NCBI GenBank assembly: GCA_013696425.1
Contig: JACCYP010000126.1
Coordinates: 1 to 9,948, forward strand
Reading direction: 5' to 3'
DNA from: Thermoleophilaceae bacterium
GTDB taxonomy: Bacteria; Actinomycetota; Thermoleophilia; Solirubrobacterales; Thermoleophilaceae
DNA length: 9,948 nucleotides
Positions 8,656-9,948 of the stretch are shown piece by piece (the stretch's first letter is position 1; every line of letters begins with the position of its first letter). The translations under genes were made by a program, and so were the position numbers. The notes under the pieces are model-generated. The model ran no database searches. It saw nothing but the letters and a program-made list of their open reading frames with translations, and was not told the DNA's origin.

Positions 8656-8895
8656 TATTTGGGGACGGCAATTAAGCCGAACTAAAGAAACCTATGGGCG
8701 GGCTTTGGTTACGCAACCCGGCCGCGGTTGGTTCAGTCCGCTCGCAAAGCCTCTGTCGGCGCCAGCCTGGTCGCTCTGACAGCGGGGTACGGCCCGCGAA
8801 CCATCCGAAGAGGACGGAAGAGATTACTCCTGCGGCGCCTCCGAGTCCAGTCCGAACATTGAATGTCGCTCACGGGGATTACAGTTACCTGTGTC

Positions 8896-9105
8896 ATGAC
8901 CGATCCAGACCCGTCCACCCTGCTGCACCCTCACGCCGCGCCGGAATGGGCGGCCATCAATGCCGAGAAGCGAGAGATACTGATCCCTCCGCCCGAGACG
9001 CCGGTGGAGGATCTGCTTCGAGCGGGTCAGCAGGTGTCCGAACAGGCGACGCTCCTGATCCAGGCCATCGAGCGGGGCAGTGGCGGCGGGTCCCCCGGCA
9101 CCTAG
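8896..9105 (+). CDS. Small protein of unknown function, upstream partner of the nucleotidyltransferase
   Basis: This 69-residue protein starts at ATG 8896 (MTDPDPSTLLHPHAAPEWA). An in-frame ATG at 8863 would add 11 residues but has no better ribosome site. The visible parts are an acidic/Pro-containing N-terminal half and a predicted helix at about 37-62 (VEDLLRAGQQVSEQATLLIQ) with spaced hydrophobic residues that could bind a partner. A Gly/Ser-rich tail follows, encoded over the next gene's start. Its last 26 bases overlap the nucleotidyltransferase gene in another frame, indicating translational coupling. Small gene plus overlapping minimal nucleotidyltransferase is a frequent layout for toxin-antitoxin modules, so an antitoxin or regulatory role is a reasonable hypothesis. 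No family is recognised. Confidence 0.65.
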   Translation: MTDPDPSTLLHPHAAPEWAAINAEKREILIPPPETPVEDLLRAGQQVSEQATLLIQAIERGSGGGSPGT

Positions 9106-9589
9106 GCTCGACCTCGTCGTAGGCGCCCTGAACGAAGCCGGCGCGCGCTTCGTCGTGATCGGCGGCTTCGCTGTGATCGCGCACCGCCATGTCCGCGCCA
9201 CGCAGGACAGCGACTTCCTGATCCCGGCCGACGAGGCCAACGACCGGCTGGTCGTCGCGGGCCTGCGGGCGTTGAGCGCCGAGCGAGCGCGGGACGGCGC
9301 TGGTCTCGATCTCGAAATGCTGTCGGGCGCCGACCACGTCCGGGTGCTCACCGACGGTGGGCTCGTCGACCTCGTGCGTGAAGGGGTTCCACCGCTCGAC
9401 TTCGAGTCAGTGGCGGCGGGCGCCGTCCGCGCAGATTTCGAAACCGGCCCGTTCCTCGTCGCGGGTCTCGCCGCGCTTGTCGGTTTCAAGCGGTTGGCCG
9501 GGCGTCCCCAGGACCGGCGGGACCTGGAGGCACTCGAGGAGATTCATGGCGACCTTCCGGTCGAGCCAATCCCCGGGCTCGACGACTGA
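9080..9589 (+). CDS. Stand-alone minimal nucleotidyltransferase (AbiEii/DUF6036-like)
   Basis: This 169-residue protein has the core of a polymerase-beta-type nucleotidyltransferase. It shows the turn VIGGFAVIAHRHVRATQDSDF, with Gly28-Gly29 and the metal-binding pair Asp43/Asp45. A candidate third acidic residue is Asp97 (GLVDLV). The C-terminal stretch FKRLAGRPQDRRDLEAL (Lys137, Arg142, Asp145, Asp148) is typical of the toxin-like branch that includes AbiEii and DUF6036 proteins. Such enzymes transfer nucleotides to RNA or protein targets and can act as toxins; others are modification antitoxins of the HEPN/MNT type. No HEPN-like helical partner is seen here. Start is GTG 9080, overlapping the upstream gene by 26 bases, with a weak G-rich ribosome site. 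The catalytic residues appear intact. The target is unknown. Confidence 0.83.
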   Translation: MAAGPPAPRLDLVVGALNEAGARFVVIGGFAVIAHRHVRATQDSDFLIPADEANDRLVVAGLRALSAERARDGAGLDLEMLSGADHVRVLTDGGLVDLVREGVPPLDFESVAAGAVRADFETGPFLVAGLAALVGFKRLAGRPQDRRDLEALEEIHGDLPVEPIPGLDD

Positions 9590-9597
9590 GCTCCCCC

Positions 9598-9948
9598 GTG
9601 GAGGGCGATCGCGACATCGCCGTCGTCGGCGGCGGCATCCTCGGCCTGGCCGTGGCGCGCGAGCTGCTGCGCCGCCGGCCCGGTGCCTCGCTTGCGTTGC
9701 TCGAGCGCGAGGCGGAGCTCGCCACCGGTCAGACCGGCCACAACTCCGGCGTGGTCCACGCGGGGATCTACTACGCGCCCGGATCGCTGAAGGCGCGGCT
9801 GTGCGTGGAGGGCGCGCGTGAGCTGTATGAGGTGTGTGAGGAGAAGGGTGTGTGCTTCGAGCGCTGCGGCAAGCTGATCGTGGCCTTGGGCGAGGACGAG
9901 CTGCCGGGTCTCGACGCGCTCGAGCGCCGCGGGCGCGAGAACGGCGTG
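9598..9948 (+). CDS. lhgO: L-2-hydroxyglutarate oxidase-like FAD oxidoreductase, 3' end missing
   Basis: The first 117 residues of an FAD-dependent oxidoreductase of the DAO family are visible; the frame runs off the window. The N-terminal dinucleotide-binding motif is VVGGGILGLAVAREL, followed by a Glu at the end of the second strand (LLERE) that would contact the FAD ribose. The segment TGHNSGVVHAGIYYAPGS with LKARLC is diagnostic of L-2-hydroxyglutarate oxidase/dehydrogenase. That enzyme oxidises L-2-hydroxyglutarate to 2-oxoglutarate and passes electrons to the respiratory chain or oxygen. GTG at 9598 is chosen because it sits just before the first beta strand; no good Shine-Dalgarno is seen. 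It starts eight bases after the nucleotidyltransferase stop, so the two may be co-transcribed although a functional link is not apparent. Confidence 0.9.
   Translation, partial: MEGDRDIAVVGGGILGLAVARELLRRRPGASLALLEREAELATGQTGHNSGVVHAGIYYAPGSLKARLCVEGARELYEVCEEKGVCFERCGKLIVALGEDELPGLDALERRGRENGV

Larger units (their letters stand above)
8589..8895. other. Divergent intergenic region with AT-rich promoter part and hairpin-rich part
   Basis: This 307-base gap separates the sigma factor (- strand) from the small-protein/nucleotidyltransferase pair (+ strand). The half next to the sigma gene (about 8605-8695) is clearly AT-rich and holds its promoter and dyads. The other half is GC-rich and holds several short inverted repeats: GGCTTTG/CAAAGCC (8701-8707/8745-8751), CAACC/GGTTG (8714-8718/8726-8730), CTGTC/GACAG (8753-8757/8778-8782) and GCGGG/CCCGC (8782-8786/8793-8797). 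No tRNA or convincing protein-coding frame was found in it. The + strand promoter is not obvious; TTGGGG at 8659 with CTAAAG at 8682 is a weak candidate. Confidence 0.5.

Noticed and set aside
8714..8745. Possible tRNA, because of GGTTCAGTCC resembling a T-arm
   Set aside because: The T-loop lacks the conserved A at position 58. No matching acceptor stem, D-arm or anticodon arm can be placed at the right spacing.
8694..9122. Alternative + strand frame overlapping the small gene (142 codons)
   Set aside because: Its sequence is Arg/Ser/Pro-rich with no motif, and it conflicts with the small gene and the nucleotidyltransferase, whose frames show sensible composition.

Overview
The window is very GC-rich, with strong G/C preference at third codon positions. 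It carries a B12-dependent ribonucleotide reductase, several apparently leaderless start sites and partner-switching regulators with MEDS domains. Together these point to a high-GC actinobacterium, and the mix resembles Thermoleophilia (Solirubrobacterales). That placement is an inference from gene style, not from a marker gene.

Layout. Positions 1-4326 are on the + strand: the 3' part of nrdJ (class II, cobalamin-dependent ribonucleotide reductase), a membrane-anchored L,D-transpeptidase, and the transcript-cleavage factor greA. Positions 4452-8588 are all on the - strand. In transcription order they hold a group 2-like sigma-70 factor, a 71-residue double-CxxC (zinc-ribbon-like) protein, a secreted endonuclease/exonuclease/phosphatase-fold enzyme, and a translationally coupled pair: MEDS-STAS, then MEDS-HATPase. 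A 307-base divergent intergenic region (8589-8895) holds the sigma-factor promoter with two dyads, plus a hairpin-rich stretch of unknown role. From 8896 the + strand carries a small unknown protein that overlaps a stand-alone nucleotidyltransferase (toxin-antitoxin-like arrangement). The 5' part of an L-2-hydroxyglutarate oxidase-like flavoprotein then runs off the end.

How the genes relate. nrdJ, the L,D-transpeptidase and greA are housekeeping genes that each appear to be transcribed on their own. The MEDS-STAS/MEDS-HATPase pair looks like an RsbV/RsbW-type partner switch in which both partners carry the same sensory domain. It is separated by two genes from a sigma factor whose -35-recognition helix departs from the usual pattern, but a direct link is speculative. 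The best candidates for something undescribed are: (1) two short AT-rich codon islands inside nrdJ that sit exactly on the catalytic cysteine motifs, one of them on a known intein insertion point; (2) the small-protein/nucleotidyltransferase pair at 8896-9589; (3) the matched MEDS partner-switch pair, whose STAS domain has His at the usual phospho-Ser position.
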